A stretch of 64,000 nucleotides of DNA from JAEYZM01 sp943372195. GTDB lineage: Bacteria; Bacteroidota; Bacteroidia; Sphingobacteriales; Sphingobacteriaceae. The notes under the pieces are model-generated. The model had not been told where the DNA came from. It worked only from the letters and a program-made list of their open reading frames with translations, and made no database searches. This document shows, piece by piece, positions 1 through 9,187 of this stretch. The position numbers and the translations under genes were made by a program. The stretch covers positions 124,001 to 188,000 of the forward strand of contig CALRXS010000001.1 in the NCBI GenBank assembly GCA_943372195.1, given 5' to 3'. The stretch's first letter is position 1. The number at the start of each line of letters is the position of its first letter.

Positions 1-2
1 AA

Positions 3-1055
3 GAGCTAATACAATACAATGCATTGGCTCAAATGCTACCAGGGCCCTCGTCAACACAAACATTGGTGGCGATAGCGTATAAATACGGCGGACTTTCAAT
101 TGCGATTATTTCTTTTTTGATATGGATACTTCCATCGGCATTGATTATGCTCTTGTTCTCTATAGCCTTTGTTCAATATGATTTATCACATTCTATAGAT
201 AAAGTATTATATATTTTAAAACCTATAGCGATCGGATTCGTATTGTACTCTGCATACGTATTAACAAGAAAAGTATTAAGTGATCGATTCTCTTATTTTC
301 TAGCAGCAATCGCAGCAATATTTACTTTCTATTTTCATAATGCTTTCGTGTTTCCTGTGATATTATTTATTGGTATTGTCGGTAATATTTTATGGGGGAA
401 GGGAGAAATGCAATTAGTTAAAGAACCATTAAATTTTAATTGGAAAAAACTTATAGTGTTCTTCGGAATTCTAATCATGTTTGCAGTACTTGGAGCAATT
501 ATTAATCGAACATCTTTCTTCAGTTTACCTGTACGTTTGTTTGAGAATTTTTATAGAAACGGGATAATGATTTTCGGGGGCGGACAAGTTCTCGTACCAC
601 TACTATATACTGAGTTTGTAGAGATGAAACATTATCTAAGCAGTCAAGAATTTTTAGCAGGGTTCGCACTTCAACAAGCAGTGCCAGGTCCGGTTTTTTC
701 TTTTACTACTTTCCTCGGAAGTATGTCGATGAGAGCAGGAGGTACTGTCGGACAAATTTTTGGAGGCTTCGCAGCATTGATAGGTATTAATTTACCAGGA
801 TTATTATTTATTCTAATAATATTTCCGGCTTGGGAGCAAATCAAAAAACGTAAAATTGTTCAGCGTGCTTTAGATGGTATTAATTCTGTATCTGTTGGTT
901 TTGCAATGGCTGCGTTCTTCATCATGTCTGCACCCATCGTCAACGACCGCATCAGCATGAGTATCGTTGCCTTCACGTTCTTCCTCCTCAATTGGAATAA
1001 AATCCCCACTTACCTAATTATCTTATCTGGTATTATTGCTGGCCTAATTTTCTAG
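3..1055 (+). CDS. chrA: Chromate transporter ChrA family, 5' end outside window
   Basis: Polytopic inner-membrane protein of the CHR family, which exports chromate or related oxyanions. The frame is open to the window edge: codons before position 24 read ELIQYNALAQMLPGPSSTQ, continuous with the family's conserved AQMLPGP motif, so the TTG at 24 is not the start. The 350 visible residues contain two CHR halves; the second carries its own FGGG and LQQAVPGP motifs near residues 185 and 215. This is the long two-domain form, missing only a short N-terminus. Many hydrophobic segments follow, with a hydrophobic C-terminus ending in GLIF. A short tandem repeat array begins directly after the stop, between this gene and the convergent dnaB. 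The substrate is inferred from the family only. Confidence 0.9.
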   Translation, partial: ELIQYNALAQMLPGPSSTQTLVAIAYKYGGLSIAIISFLIWILPSALIMLLFSIAFVQYDLSHSIDKVLYILKPIAIGFVLYSAYVLTRKVLSDRFSYFLAAIAAIFTFYFHNAFVFPVILFIGIVGNILWGKGEMQLVKEPLNFNWKKLIVFFGILIMFAVLGAIINRTSFFSLPVRLFENFYRNGIMIFGGGQVLVPLLYTEFVEMKHYLSSQEFLAGFALQQAVPGPVFSFTTFLGSMSMRAGGTVGQIFGGFAALIGINLPGLLFILIIFPAWEQIKKRKIVQRALDGINSVSVGFAMAAFFIMSAPIVNDRISMSIVAFTFFLLNWNKIPTYLIILSGIIAGLIF

Positions 1056-1122
1056 TAACTGGTAACTAGTAACTAGTAACTAGAATTAGCATACTAGCAT
1101 ACTAACATACTAGCATACTAGA
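1056..1122. repeat. Tandem short-word repeat after chrA
   Basis: Immediately after the chrA stop are about four copies of a 7 bp word (TAACTAG) and then about five copies of an 8 bp word (GCATACTA, with one variant). The array sits between two convergent genes and just touches the dnaB stop. It is one of about nine such arrays in the window. Confidence 0.8.
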
Positions 1123-2668
1123 ACGGTATGTCTTCGTCATTCATCTTACTCGGTCTAATTATATAATTCGGCGCATTATCATTACCTGAATTAAAATTAC
1201 CCGATGGGTTTAATGAACTGAACGACGGACTAGATCCGTAATCCATTGCATCGATATCAGCGAACTTAATGTATTCACCTATGTATTTCAATCGTACTGA
1301 TCCGACTGCACCATTACGATGTTTTGCAATAATAATTTCTGCAGTGCCTTTTGTGCTGTTACCTTCTTCATCCACTTCGAATCCGTAGTACTCTGGTCTG
1401 TAAATGAACAATACCATATCAGCATCCTGCTCAATAGAACCCGATTCACGTAAGTCAGAAAGCATTGGTTTTTTATTACCACCACGTGTTTCAACTGCAC
1501 GTGATAACTGTGATAAAGCAATTACTGGTACGTTCAATTCTTTTGCAATACTTTTTAAAGCTCTTGATATTGCTGAAATTTCTTGCTCTCTATTTCCACT
1601 ACGATTATCTCCTGACCCAACCATCAACTGCAAATAGTCAATCACGATCATGTCAATATCATGTTGTGCTTTTAATCTTCTACACTTCGCACGTAATTCG
1701 AATATATTTAAGGAAGGAGTATCGTCAATAAATATACCTGATTCAGATAATCTACCAACTCGTGTAATCAATTGCTGCCATTCAGCTTCAGTTAAATCAC
1801 CTCTCTTTAATTTCTCTGCAGGTATTTCTGTCTCTGCAGCAATCAAACGATTCGTTAGCTGAACTGCTGCCATCTCTAATGAGAAAATCGCGATTTTTTT
1901 CTTGCCAATTATCGTTGCATTTCTTGCTAAACTTAATACGAATGCTGTCTTACCCATCGCTGGTCTTGCAGCAATAATTACTAAGTCTGAATTCTGCCAA
2001 CCTGATGTCATTCGATCTAACTCTGTGAACCCTGATGGCACACCCGTTAATCCGTCGACCTTATTCTTTAATTCTTCTAATTGAGCAATCGATTTTTGAA
2101 TCAATGATCCCATGTCATACGACTCTCTACGTAAATTACCTTCAGCAATAGCAAATAAATTTTTCTCTGCCTTATCAAGTAATTGTAATACGTCGGTTGT
2201 GTCTTCGTATGCACTTGTAATGATTTCAGAAGAGATAGAAATTAATTCTCTCTGTATATATTTTTCAGAAATAATTCTAGCGTGAAACTCAATGTTTGCT
2301 GATGATGCAACTCTATTGGTTAATTCAGTAATATAAAATGCACCACCTACAATTTCTAATTCACCCGTCTGACGCAAACGATTAGTCACCGTTAATAAGT
2401 CCACCGGCATTGAATTCTGAAACAAATACTGTATCGAAGCAAAAATCTTTTTGTGAGCATCTACATAAAATGTATCTGCTTTTAAAATGTCAATCACAGA
2501 ACTCAGCGCATCTTTTTCTAACATCAATGCACCCAATACAGCCTCTTCTAAATCGACTGCTTGAGGAGGTAATTTACCCATCTGAGAACTAATATTCGTA
2601 GTCGTTCTACGAGTGCTTGTTCTTGATTTTGTTCCTTGATTGTAGTTTGAATTTTGTTCCGATTCCAT
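1118..2668 (-). CDS. dnaB: Replicative DNA helicase DnaB
   Basis: Hexameric 5'-3' helicase that unwinds DNA ahead of the replisome and loads primase. 516 residues, normal for the family. The N-terminal domain begins around LPPQAVDLEEAVLGALM. The RecA-like C-terminal domain has a Walker A motif ARPAMGKTAF, Walker B region MIVIDYLQLM, and the SQLSRAVE and DLRESGSIEQDAD motifs. No intein is present. The ATG at 2668 was chosen over an upstream in-frame TTG because it lies 6 nt after a TACATTTG -7 box. The Asn/Ser-rich C-terminal tail ending in DEDIPF is typical for Bacteroidota. Confidence 0.97.
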   Translation of the reverse strand: MESEQNSNYNQGTKSRTSTRRTTTNISSQMGKLPPQAVDLEEAVLGALMLEKDALSSVIDILKADTFYVDAHKKIFASIQYLFQNSMPVDLLTVTNRLRQTGELEIVGGAFYITELTNRVASSANIEFHARIISEKYIQRELISISSEIITSAYEDTTDVLQLLDKAEKNLFAIAEGNLRRESYDMGSLIQKSIAQLEELKNKVDGLTGVPSGFTELDRMTSGWQNSDLVIIAARPAMGKTAFVLSLARNATIIGKKKIAIFSLEMAAVQLTNRLIAAETEIPAEKLKRGDLTEAEWQQLITRVGRLSESGIFIDDTPSLNIFELRAKCRRLKAQHDIDMIVIDYLQLMVGSGDNRSGNREQEISAISRALKSIAKELNVPVIALSQLSRAVETRGGNKKPMLSDLRESGSIEQDADMVLFIYRPEYYGFEVDEEGNSTKGTAEIIIAKHRNGAVGSVRLKYIGEYIKFADIDAMDYGSSPSFSSLNPSGNFNSGNDNAPNYIIRPSKMNDEDIPF

Positions 2669-2674
2669 GATGAA

Positions 2675-2682
2675 CAAATGTA
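2675..2682 (-). promoter_or_regulatory. Bacteroidota -7 box of dnaB
   Basis: Read on the minus strand this is TACATTTG, a match to TAnnTTTG. It ends 6 nt before the dnaB ATG, so the transcript would have almost no leader. I see no matching -33 TTTG. Confidence 0.5.
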
Positions 2683-2873
2683 ATCATTCATGTGCTTTTT
2701 CATCTCTATGTGAATAAATATTTCGACTAGATTTTGTCGAAATGTTAATTACTTGTTGGTAACCATGAATGAAATGTGAATAATGCTAGAAATAATGTTA
2801 GTTAGTGTGAATAAGAGGTGAATAATACTAATTATTCAAAAAAATATGCTTGTTTTGTAAATTATTTAAAGAT

Positions 2874-3623
2874 ATGGAACGTAAGAGCAATCAGCAAGTT
2901 TTCGGTATAAGAGCAGTTATTGAAGCAATAGAGTCGGGTAAAGAAATTGAGTCATTAATGATTCAAAAAGGTATATCAGGTGATTTGTTTCGTGAATTAA
3001 GAAAACTGATTGATCAATATGATATTAAATATCAATACGTACCCATTGAAAAATTAAATCGTATTTGTAAAGGCAACCATCAAGGTGTGTTCGCTTTTAT
3101 ATCACCTATCTCATTTCATAAAGTAGAAGATCTTATTCCTTTCATTTTTGAAAATGGTGAGACACCACTTTTATTAGTTTTAGATCGTATTACGGATGTT
3201 AGGAATTTTGGAGCGATAGCACGTACTGCTGAATGTGCCGGTGTACATGGTATTGTTGTACCAATGCGTGAAAGTGCAGCTATACATTCTGACTCTATCA
3301 AAACTTCTGCAGGTGCATTATTTAGAATTCCGGTTTGCAGAGTAAGTAATTTGAAAAAGACGATAGAGTATATGCAAGAATCTGGACTGCAAGTAGTGGC
3401 TTGTACAGAAAAGAATGATGAAAGTATTTATACTACCGACTTTAGCACACCTACTGCAATTGTTATGGGTTCAGAAGAAGATGGTATTTCTAATGACATC
3501 TTACGCATTGTAGATAAATACGCTAAAATTCCATTGTTAGGTGAAATAGAATCACTAAATGTTTCTGTGGCAACTGGAGTGATATTATATGAAGCGTTAA
3601 GACAAAGAATGCCTAAAAATTAA
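2874..3623 (+). CDS. rlmB: 23S rRNA 2'-O-methyltransferase, RlmB/TrmH type
   Basis: SPOUT-class methyltransferase that would use S-adenosylmethionine to 2'-O-methylate a guanosine of 23S rRNA (G2251 in E. coli RlmB). The N-terminal substrate-binding domain begins QVFGIRAVIEAI. The knotted catalytic domain shows the three family motifs: DRITDVRNFGAIARTAEC, VMGSEEDGIS and LNVSVATGVILYEALRQR. 249 residues, the usual size. An upstream TTG at 2850 is in frame, but the ATG at 2874 gives the normal family N-terminus. RlmB and other TrmH-family members are hard to separate by eye, so the exact target base is inferred. It is divergent from dnaB across about 200 bp, which contains a short hairpin (2720-2743). 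Confidence 0.9.
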   Translation: MERKSNQQVFGIRAVIEAIESGKEIESLMIQKGISGDLFRELRKLIDQYDIKYQYVPIEKLNRICKGNHQGVFAFISPISFHKVEDLIPFIFENGETPLLLVLDRITDVRNFGAIARTAECAGVHGIVVPMRESAAIHSDSIKTSAGALFRIPVCRVSNLKKTIEYMQESGLQVVACTEKNDESIYTTDFSTPTAIVMGSEEDGISNDILRIVDKYAKIPLLGEIESLNVSVATGVILYEALRQRMPKN

Positions 3624-3636
3624 AAATATTTCTTGA

Positions 3637-3652
3637 TATGACTGCAGTCATA
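3637..3652. promoter_or_regulatory. Crp/Fnr-type operator upstream of the nos locus
   Basis: Perfect 16 bp palindrome TATGACTGCAGTCATA, centred 56 nt before the ATG of the cytochrome c gene. A -7-like box CATATTTG starts 29.5 nt downstream of its centre (3674-3681), which would put the palindrome near -41.5, the class II activator position. The same geometry is found before the crp and fasciclin genes. Two further short palindromes follow: ATGCT-ATT-AGCAT (3665-3677) and TTTGAT-GT-ATCAAA. Confidence 0.7.
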
Positions 3653-3700
3653 AACAAAGCTTAATGCTATTAGCATATTTGATGTATCAAATCTTCAAAT

Positions 3701-4192
3701 ATGAAAAGATCTATAATTTTATCTACAGCAGCTTTCGCTTTTTTATTATCATCTTGTGGTGGTAGCACTGAAAGCACAAACTCTAGTACAAATGCTGACG
3801 CTACATCTGAGCAATCTTCAGCAAGTACCTCTGAAAACCCTTCTTATGACCCCAATCGCGGTGAAGGTAAATTTACAAGCGTAGAATTAGGAGCAAACCT
3901 CGATGCTAAATTAGCAGAGTCGGGCGAAGCTGTTTACGGCGTAAAATGCTCATCATGTCATAAAACTTCTTCCGAAAGACTTGTAGGTCCGGGTTGGGAA
4001 GGCGTAACCAAAAGAAGAAAACCAGAATGGATTATGAACTTCATCACTGATCCAGATCCGATGATCGACAAAGATCCTGAATTACAAGCGCAATTAGAAT
4101 TATGTCTAGTGCGTATGCCAAATCAAAGTATTTCAGATCAAGAGGGTCGTGATATTTTAGAGTTCATGCGTAAAATCGACGGAGTAAAATAA
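3701..4192 (+). CDS. Lipoprotein c-type cytochrome of the nos locus
   Basis: Monohaem cytochrome c, probably the electron donor to nitrous oxide reductase. The N-terminus is a lipoprotein signal with lipobox LLSSC (Cys19), followed by a Ser/Thr-rich linker of about 40 residues. The haem motif CSSCH covers residues 83-87, and a likely axial Met is in LVRMPNQ (Met139). 163 residues. The ATG lies 56 nt downstream of the operator centre, making this the first gene of the nos transcript. NosZ starts 21 nt after its stop. Small cytochromes of this kind accompany clade II nosZ clusters; the donor role is inferred from position. Confidence 0.85.
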   Translation: MKRSIILSTAAFAFLLSSCGGSTESTNSSTNADATSEQSSASTSENPSYDPNRGEGKFTSVELGANLDAKLAESGEAVYGVKCSSCHKTSSERLVGPGWEGVTKRRKPEWIMNFITDPDPMIDKDPELQAQLELCLVRMPNQSISDQEGRDILEFMRKIDGVK

Positions 4193-4213
4193 TTACCTAA
4201 ATCAAAATATAAA

Positions 4214-6193
4214 ATGAAAACTAAAAAGATTCTGTACGCTGTTGCACTGTTAGCAGCGGCATACAATTTACAATCTTGTAAACCTAAAGACGCTGGTTCT
4301 GCAGTAGCAGGTGACGCTGCTCAAAAAACCTATGTAGCCCCTGGTAAATATGATGAGTATTATAACTTTGTGAGTGGAGGTTTCAGCGGACAAATGGCTG
4401 TTTATGGTTTACCAAGTGGTAGATTATTAAGAGTAATTCCAGTATTCTCTGTTGACCCTGAAAAAGGATGGGGATATAGTGAAGAAACTAAAGGTATGTT
4501 GAACACATCACACGGCTTTGTGCCATGGGATGATTTGCACCATCCTGAGTTATCACAAACTAATGGTGAGATCGATGGTAGATGGTTGTTTGGTAATGCA
4601 AATAATACTCCTCGTATTGCTCGTATTGATTTAAAAACTTTTAGAACTGCTGAGATTATTGAAATACCAAATAGTGCAGGTAATCACAGTTCACCTTTCA
4701 TTACTGAAAATACTGAATACGTAATCGCTGGTACTCGTTTCTCTGTACCGGGCGATAATGACAATGGTGATGTGCCTATTAATTCTTATAAAAAGAATTT
4801 CAAAGGTCACTTAAGTTTCATTGGTGTTGATAAAGAAACAGGTAGAATGAATATTTCATTCCAAATTAAAACACCAGGTGTAAACTTCGACTTAAGTCAT
4901 GCCGGTAAAGGTAAATCACACGGATGGTTCTTCTTTTCATGCTATAACACAGAGCAAGCGAATACACTCTTAGAAGTAAACGCATCGCAGCGTGATAAAG
5001 ATTTTATCATGGCAGTGAATTGGAAAAAAGCTGAAGAATATATTAAAGCTGGTAAAGGACAAAAGCAAAGTGTAAAGTACTCACGTAATTATTATGATGA
5101 GAAAACTCACATGACTAAATCAGAAATCTTGAAAGAGGTTTTAGTCTTAGACTCAAAAGAATTAAAAGATATCTGCTACATGATTCCTTGTCCGAAGTCA
5201 CCTCATGGTTGCGACGTTGACCCTACAGGAGAATACATAGTAGGATCTGGTAAATTAGCTGCTATCATTCCGGTTTTCAGTTTCGATAAATTACAAAAAG
5301 CTATTGCTGCTAAAGATTTTGATGGTGAATACGAAGGCATTCCGGTTGTTAAATATGAATCAGCATTATATGGTGAAGTTAAGAAGCCAGGCTTAGGTCC
5401 ATTGCATACAGAATTTGATGGTAAGGGCAATGCTTATACTTCATTCTTCGTATCATCTGAAGTAGTAAAATGGAATATCAAAGATTTGAAGGTATTAGAT
5501 AGAGTGCCTACTTATTATTCAGTCGGACACTTATGTATACCAGGTGGAGATAGTAAAAAACCATCACCTAAGTATTTAATTGCATATAATAAAATTACGA
5601 AAGATAGATATTTACCAACAGGGCCTGAATTATCACAAAGTGCGCAGTTGTTTGATATCTCTGGAGATAAGATGCAATTGATTTTAGACTTCCCAACTAT
5701 TGGTGAGCCACATTATGCACAAGCAGCACCAGCTGAATTGATTTCTAAAAATCAAGTAAAGATCTTTAAAATCGAAGAAAATCAACATCCGTATGTAACT
5801 AAAGGTGAAAAAGAATCAAAAGTTGTTCGTCAAGGAAATCAAGTACATGTTTACATGACTTCTATTCGTTCTCATTTCTCACCTGATAATATTGAAGGTG
5901 TTAAGATTGGTGACGAAGTTTACTTCCACGTAACTAACTTAGAACAAGATTGGGATGTGCCACATGGTTTCGCTGTGAAAGGTGCATCAAATGCAGAGTT
6001 ATTAATTATGCCAGGTGAAACTTCTACATTGAAATGGGTACCAGATCGTGTAGGTATGTTCCCTATATATTGTACAGACTTTTGTAGTGCATTGCATCAA
6101 GAAATGCAAGGTTATGTTAGAGTTTCTCCAAAAGGTAGTAATGTTCCTCTAACATTCAGCCTTGGTAAAACCAACGAAGAACCTGCAAAATAA
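4214..6193 (+). CDS. nosZ: Nitrous oxide reductase NosZ, clade II, lipoprotein form
   Basis: Terminal reductase converting N2O to N2 with two copper centres. 659 residues. The CuZ-type beta-propeller carries the DDLHHPELS motif (His109, His110) and further conserved His contexts NSAGNHSSPF, KSPHGCDVDP, LGPLHTEFDG, VGHLCIPGGD and EPHYAQ. The C-terminal cupredoxin domain has the CuA motif CTDFCSALHQEM (Cys620, Cys624, His628, Met631) plus His584 in DVPHGF. The N-terminus is a Sec-type lipoprotein signal with lipobox LQSC (Cys22) and no twin-arginine motif, which with the DLHHPELS signature points to clade II. A strong hairpin terminator follows the stop, so the downstream nos genes may be expressed at a lower level. 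Confidence 0.97.
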   Translation: MKTKKILYAVALLAAAYNLQSCKPKDAGSAVAGDAAQKTYVAPGKYDEYYNFVSGGFSGQMAVYGLPSGRLLRVIPVFSVDPEKGWGYSEETKGMLNTSHGFVPWDDLHHPELSQTNGEIDGRWLFGNANNTPRIARIDLKTFRTAEIIEIPNSAGNHSSPFITENTEYVIAGTRFSVPGDNDNGDVPINSYKKNFKGHLSFIGVDKETGRMNISFQIKTPGVNFDLSHAGKGKSHGWFFFSCYNTEQANTLLEVNASQRDKDFIMAVNWKKAEEYIKAGKGQKQSVKYSRNYYDEKTHMTKSEILKEVLVLDSKELKDICYMIPCPKSPHGCDVDPTGEYIVGSGKLAAIIPVFSFDKLQKAIAAKDFDGEYEGIPVVKYESALYGEVKKPGLGPLHTEFDGKGNAYTSFFVSSEVVKWNIKDLKVLDRVPTYYSVGHLCIPGGDSKKPSPKYLIAYNKITKDRYLPTGPELSQSAQLFDISGDKMQLILDFPTIGEPHYAQAAPAELISKNQVKIFKIEENQHPYVTKGEKESKVVRQGNQVHVYMTSIRSHFSPDNIEGVKIGDEVYFHVTNLEQDWDVPHGFAVKGASNAELLIMPGETSTLKWVPDRVGMFPIYCTDFCSALHQEMQGYVRVSPKGSNVPLTFSLGKTNEEPAK

Positions 6194-6208
6194 AATATAA
6201 TCATCTTA

Positions 6209-6238
6209 GGGAGTATTGAAAAATACTCCCTTCTTTTT
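6209..6238 (+). terminator. Terminator after nosZ
   Basis: Hairpin GGGAGTATT-gaaa-AATACTCCC followed by TTCTTTTT, located between nosZ and the nosB-like/nosL fusion gene. It may reduce readthrough into the accessory nos genes. Confidence 0.85.
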
Positions 6239-6246
6239 AATCGATT

Positions 6247-7242
6247 ATGAAAAAATCAACTAAAATTTTATTGTTCATCTCAGCTTTATGTTTAAGCATT
6301 TCAATCTTTGTACCTATATGGAGAATTGAATTAGATGCACCTCAATACCCCGAAGGATTATACTTATTAATTTATGCAGATAAATTGGGTGGTAATGTTG
6401 AAATTATTAATGGCTTGAATCATTACATAGGCATGAGAACTTTACATGCTGACGATTTTGTGGAATTTACTATATTGCCTTATATCATTGGCTTTTTTGC
6501 ATTATTTAATTTATTAGTGATGTTTTTAGCTAATAAAAAATTATTAAATGTATTATTTATTTTATTCGTAGCTTTTGGAGTATTAGCGATGGTAGATTTT
6601 TGGAGATGGGAGTATGACTACGGACATAACTTAGATCCTAATGCAGCCATTATAGTTCCTGGTATGGCTTACCAACCACCACTTATTGGCTTTAAACAAT
6701 TATTGAATTTTGGTGCTTATTCTATACCTGATATTGGGGGTATTTTATTCATAGCATCTGGACTTATCTTGGCATTTAGTGTTTACTCAGAGAAATTTAT
6801 GAAGAGTAAAAAAAATATAGTTTCTAGTGTTTTAATATTATTGAGTATGACTGTTTTTTCGTCATGTTCTAAAGTTGAACCTGAGAAAATAAAATATAAT
6901 TATGATCAATGTGAATCATGCAAAATGAGTATTTCTGATACTCGATTTGCTTGCGAGTTCTTAACAGAAAAAGGTAGAGCTTATAAGTTTGATGACCTAT
7001 CTTGTATGAATTCCTTTGCAATGGCTAACACAAATATGAAAGTGAAAAACTATTTTATAAATGATTACTTAAATACTCAAGAATTAATACCCATAGAACA
7101 ATTAATTTTTATTAAATCAGAAAATATTAATAGTCCGATGGCAGGCAACATCGCAGCATTTCTCTCAAAAGATTCTGCTGACGCATATGCAGCTGATTTA
7201 GCAGCTGAAAAAATAAATTGGCAAAACGTTATCAATCAATAA
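6247..7242 (+). CDS. Fusion of nos-cluster membrane protein with NosL
   Basis: 331 residues in two parts. Residues 1-184 form a membrane protein with about four to five hydrophobic segments and the phrase EIINGLNHYIGM, resembling the membrane protein of unknown function found beside NosL in clade II nos clusters. From residue 185 the sequence looks like a complete NosL: its own start-like MKSKKN, a hydrophobic stretch, lipobox-like FSSC (Cys207), then QCESCKM (Cys222, Cys225, Met227) and KFDDLSCM, the copper-binding signature of NosL. NosL delivers Cu(I) to apo-NosZ. No stop separates the parts, but an ATG at 6799 could allow independent translation of NosL. The stop overlaps the nosD start as TAATG. 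Confidence 0.8.
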   Translation: MKKSTKILLFISALCLSISIFVPIWRIELDAPQYPEGLYLLIYADKLGGNVEIINGLNHYIGMRTLHADDFVEFTILPYIIGFFALFNLLVMFLANKKLLNVLFILFVAFGVLAMVDFWRWEYDYGHNLDPNAAIIVPGMAYQPPLIGFKQLLNFGAYSIPDIGGILFIASGLILAFSVYSEKFMKSKKNIVSSVLILLSMTVFSSCSKVEPEKIKYNYDQCESCKMSISDTRFACEFLTEKGRAYKFDDLSCMNSFAMANTNMKVKNYFINDYLNTQELIPIEQLIFIKSENINSPMAGNIAAFLSKDSADAYAADLAAEKINWQNVINQ

Positions 7243-8480
7243 TGCAATTAAGAGTTGTATTTATAATTATATTTTTTCTTGTTTCGTCATTAACTAGCTT
7301 TTCGAAGTCGATTTCAGTCAGTAGAAACCATCAATACAAATCTATAAAATCAGCTATTCTAGCAGCAGAAAATTATGATACAATCTATGTACATAATGGC
7401 ATGTATAAAGAGTCAAATATTGTAATATATAAACCTTTAGTATTAATTGGTATTGATCACCCAACTCTTGATGGTGAAAAGAAATACGAAATTGTGTCGA
7501 TTAAATCTTCACATGTTACTTTCAAAGGATTTAGAGTGCAACGTTCAGGAAGAGCTTCTCTCGATGACCCGGGAGCTATTAAAATTTATGAATCAAGAAA
7601 TGTGTGCATTGAAGAAAATATATTGTATGATAATTTCTTTGGTATTTATGCTCAGTATTCTAAAAATTGTATCATCCGTAATAATAATATAATCGCTTTT
7701 GGTATTGATGAACAAAATATAGGCAATGGAATACATTGTTGGAAAAGTGATAGTTTGTTAATCATCGGTAATACCATACAAGGTCATAGAGATGGTATAT
7801 ACTTTGAGTTTGTTACTAATTCTGTTATTTGGAGAAATATAGCAATTGCAAATGTTCGCTATGGTTTACATTTTATGTTTTCGAATGATGATTCCTATAT
7901 TTCTAATGTATTTAAAAATAATGGGGCAGGGGTAGCAGTAATGTTTACTAAAAGAGTGAAGATGATTAATAATGTATTTAAAGATAATTGGGGTGATGCG
8001 TCATACGGACTTCTTTTAAAAGAAATATCGGATAGTTATTTGTTCAATAATCAATTTTATTCAAATACTACGGCAATATACATGGAGGGAGCGAATAGAA
8101 TTTTGGTAGAGAGAAATCAATTTAATCAGAACGGTTGGGGAATGAAAATTCAAGCAAGTTGTATGGATAATATAATCACTAAAAATAATTTCAGATCAAA
8201 TACATTTGATGTTAGTACAAATGGTTCATTGGTATTAAATACATTTGATTTGAATTATTGGGACAAATATGAGGGTTATGATTTGAATAAAGATTTGATT
8301 GGTGATGTATCTTATAGACCATTAAGTTTGTTTTCAGTTTTAGTAGAAAGTAACCCAGCATTAATGATTCTATTCAAAAGCTTTATTGTAACATTATTAG
8401 ATCGATCTGAGAAAATATTACCTACTTTAACACCAGATAATTTCATAGATAATCAACCTATGATGAAACCTTATTTATGA
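7242..8480 (+). CDS. nosD: Copper ABC transporter periplasmic protein NosD
   Basis: Periplasmic right-handed beta-helix protein that works with NosF and NosY in maturation of the NosZ copper centres. 412 residues: a signal peptide (hydrophobic stretch FIIIFFLVSSLTSF), then many parallel beta-helix (carbohydrate-binding/sugar hydrolase type) repeats rich in Asn and Ile, with motifs such as GIYAQYSKNC and GIHCWKSDSLL. The ATG at 7242 overlaps the preceding stop, which fixes the start. The stop overlaps the nosF ATG by 4 nt. The order nosL-nosD-nosF-nosY matches known nos operons. Confidence 0.93.
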   Translation: MQLRVVFIIIFFLVSSLTSFSKSISVSRNHQYKSIKSAILAAENYDTIYVHNGMYKESNIVIYKPLVLIGIDHPTLDGEKKYEIVSIKSSHVTFKGFRVQRSGRASLDDPGAIKIYESRNVCIEENILYDNFFGIYAQYSKNCIIRNNNIIAFGIDEQNIGNGIHCWKSDSLLIIGNTIQGHRDGIYFEFVTNSVIWRNIAIANVRYGLHFMFSNDDSYISNVFKNNGAGVAVMFTKRVKMINNVFKDNWGDASYGLLLKEISDSYLFNNQFYSNTTAIYMEGANRILVERNQFNQNGWGMKIQASCMDNIITKNNFRSNTFDVSTNGSLVLNTFDLNYWDKYEGYDLNKDLIGDVSYRPLSLFSVLVESNPALMILFKSFIVTLLDRSEKILPTLTPDNFIDNQPMMKPYL

Positions 8481-9187
8481 TTCAGATAGAAAATTTATAT
8501 AAGAAATACAATCAACAACAAGTATTAAATAATATCTCATTAGACTTTAAGCCTAATGAATGTGTTGCATTAATTGGGCCTAATGGTTGTGGTAAAACCA
8601 CACTTATTAAATCAATTCTTGGTATGGTATTGCCTGATTCTGGTGAAATTAAAGTATTGAATGAAAGCATTAAAAATAATAATGCTTATCGTGATCAAAT
8701 AGGGTATATGCCACAAATTGGTAGGTACCCAGAGAATATGAGCATCGGACAAATTTTTGATATGATTTTAGATATCAGAAAATCAGATCGTGCACTTGAC
8801 AAGGAATTATATGATGAATACAAATTAGAGAGTATAATGCATAAAAATATGCGTACGCTTTCAGGTGGTACTACTCAAAAAGTAAGTGCTGCCCTAGCTT
8901 TTTTATTCAATCCGCTTATTTATATACTCGATGAGCCAACAGCAGGCTTAGATCCATTAGCATCAGAAATATTAAAAAATAAAATGATGAGAGTGAAAAA
9001 TGATAATAAATTAACTCTAATAACTTCTCATTTATTAACAGATTTAGATGATTTAATAACTTCTATAGTTTTTATGCAAGATGGTAAATTGATATTTCAT
9101 CGATCTGTTGCTGAATTAAAAGAATCAACACAAGAGCAGAAGATTTCTAAAGCTATATCGAAAATATTGAAGGAGGAAGTGAAATGA
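8477..9187 (+). CDS. nosF: NosF, ABC transporter ATPase
   Basis: Cytoplasmic ATP-binding subunit of the NosDFY complex. 236 residues with Walker A GPNGCGKTT, the Q-loop region GYMPQIGRYPENMS, signature LSGGTTQK, Walker B and D-loop YILDEPTAGLDPLAS, and the switch His in ITSHLL. It starts with ATGA overlapping the nosD stop and ends overlapping the nosY start, indicating tight translational coupling. Confidence 0.95.
   Translation: MIQIENLYKKYNQQQVLNNISLDFKPNECVALIGPNGCGKTTLIKSILGMVLPDSGEIKVLNESIKNNNAYRDQIGYMPQIGRYPENMSIGQIFDMILDIRKSDRALDKELYDEYKLESIMHKNMRTLSGGTTQKVSAALAFLFNPLIYILDEPTAGLDPLASEILKNKMMRVKNDNKLTLITSHLLTDLDDLITSIVFMQDGKLIFHRSVAELKESTQEQKISKAISKILKEEVK

Noticed and set aside
1056..1122. 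CRISPR array
   Set aside because: Direct repeats are 7-8 bp with no unique spacers and no cas genes.
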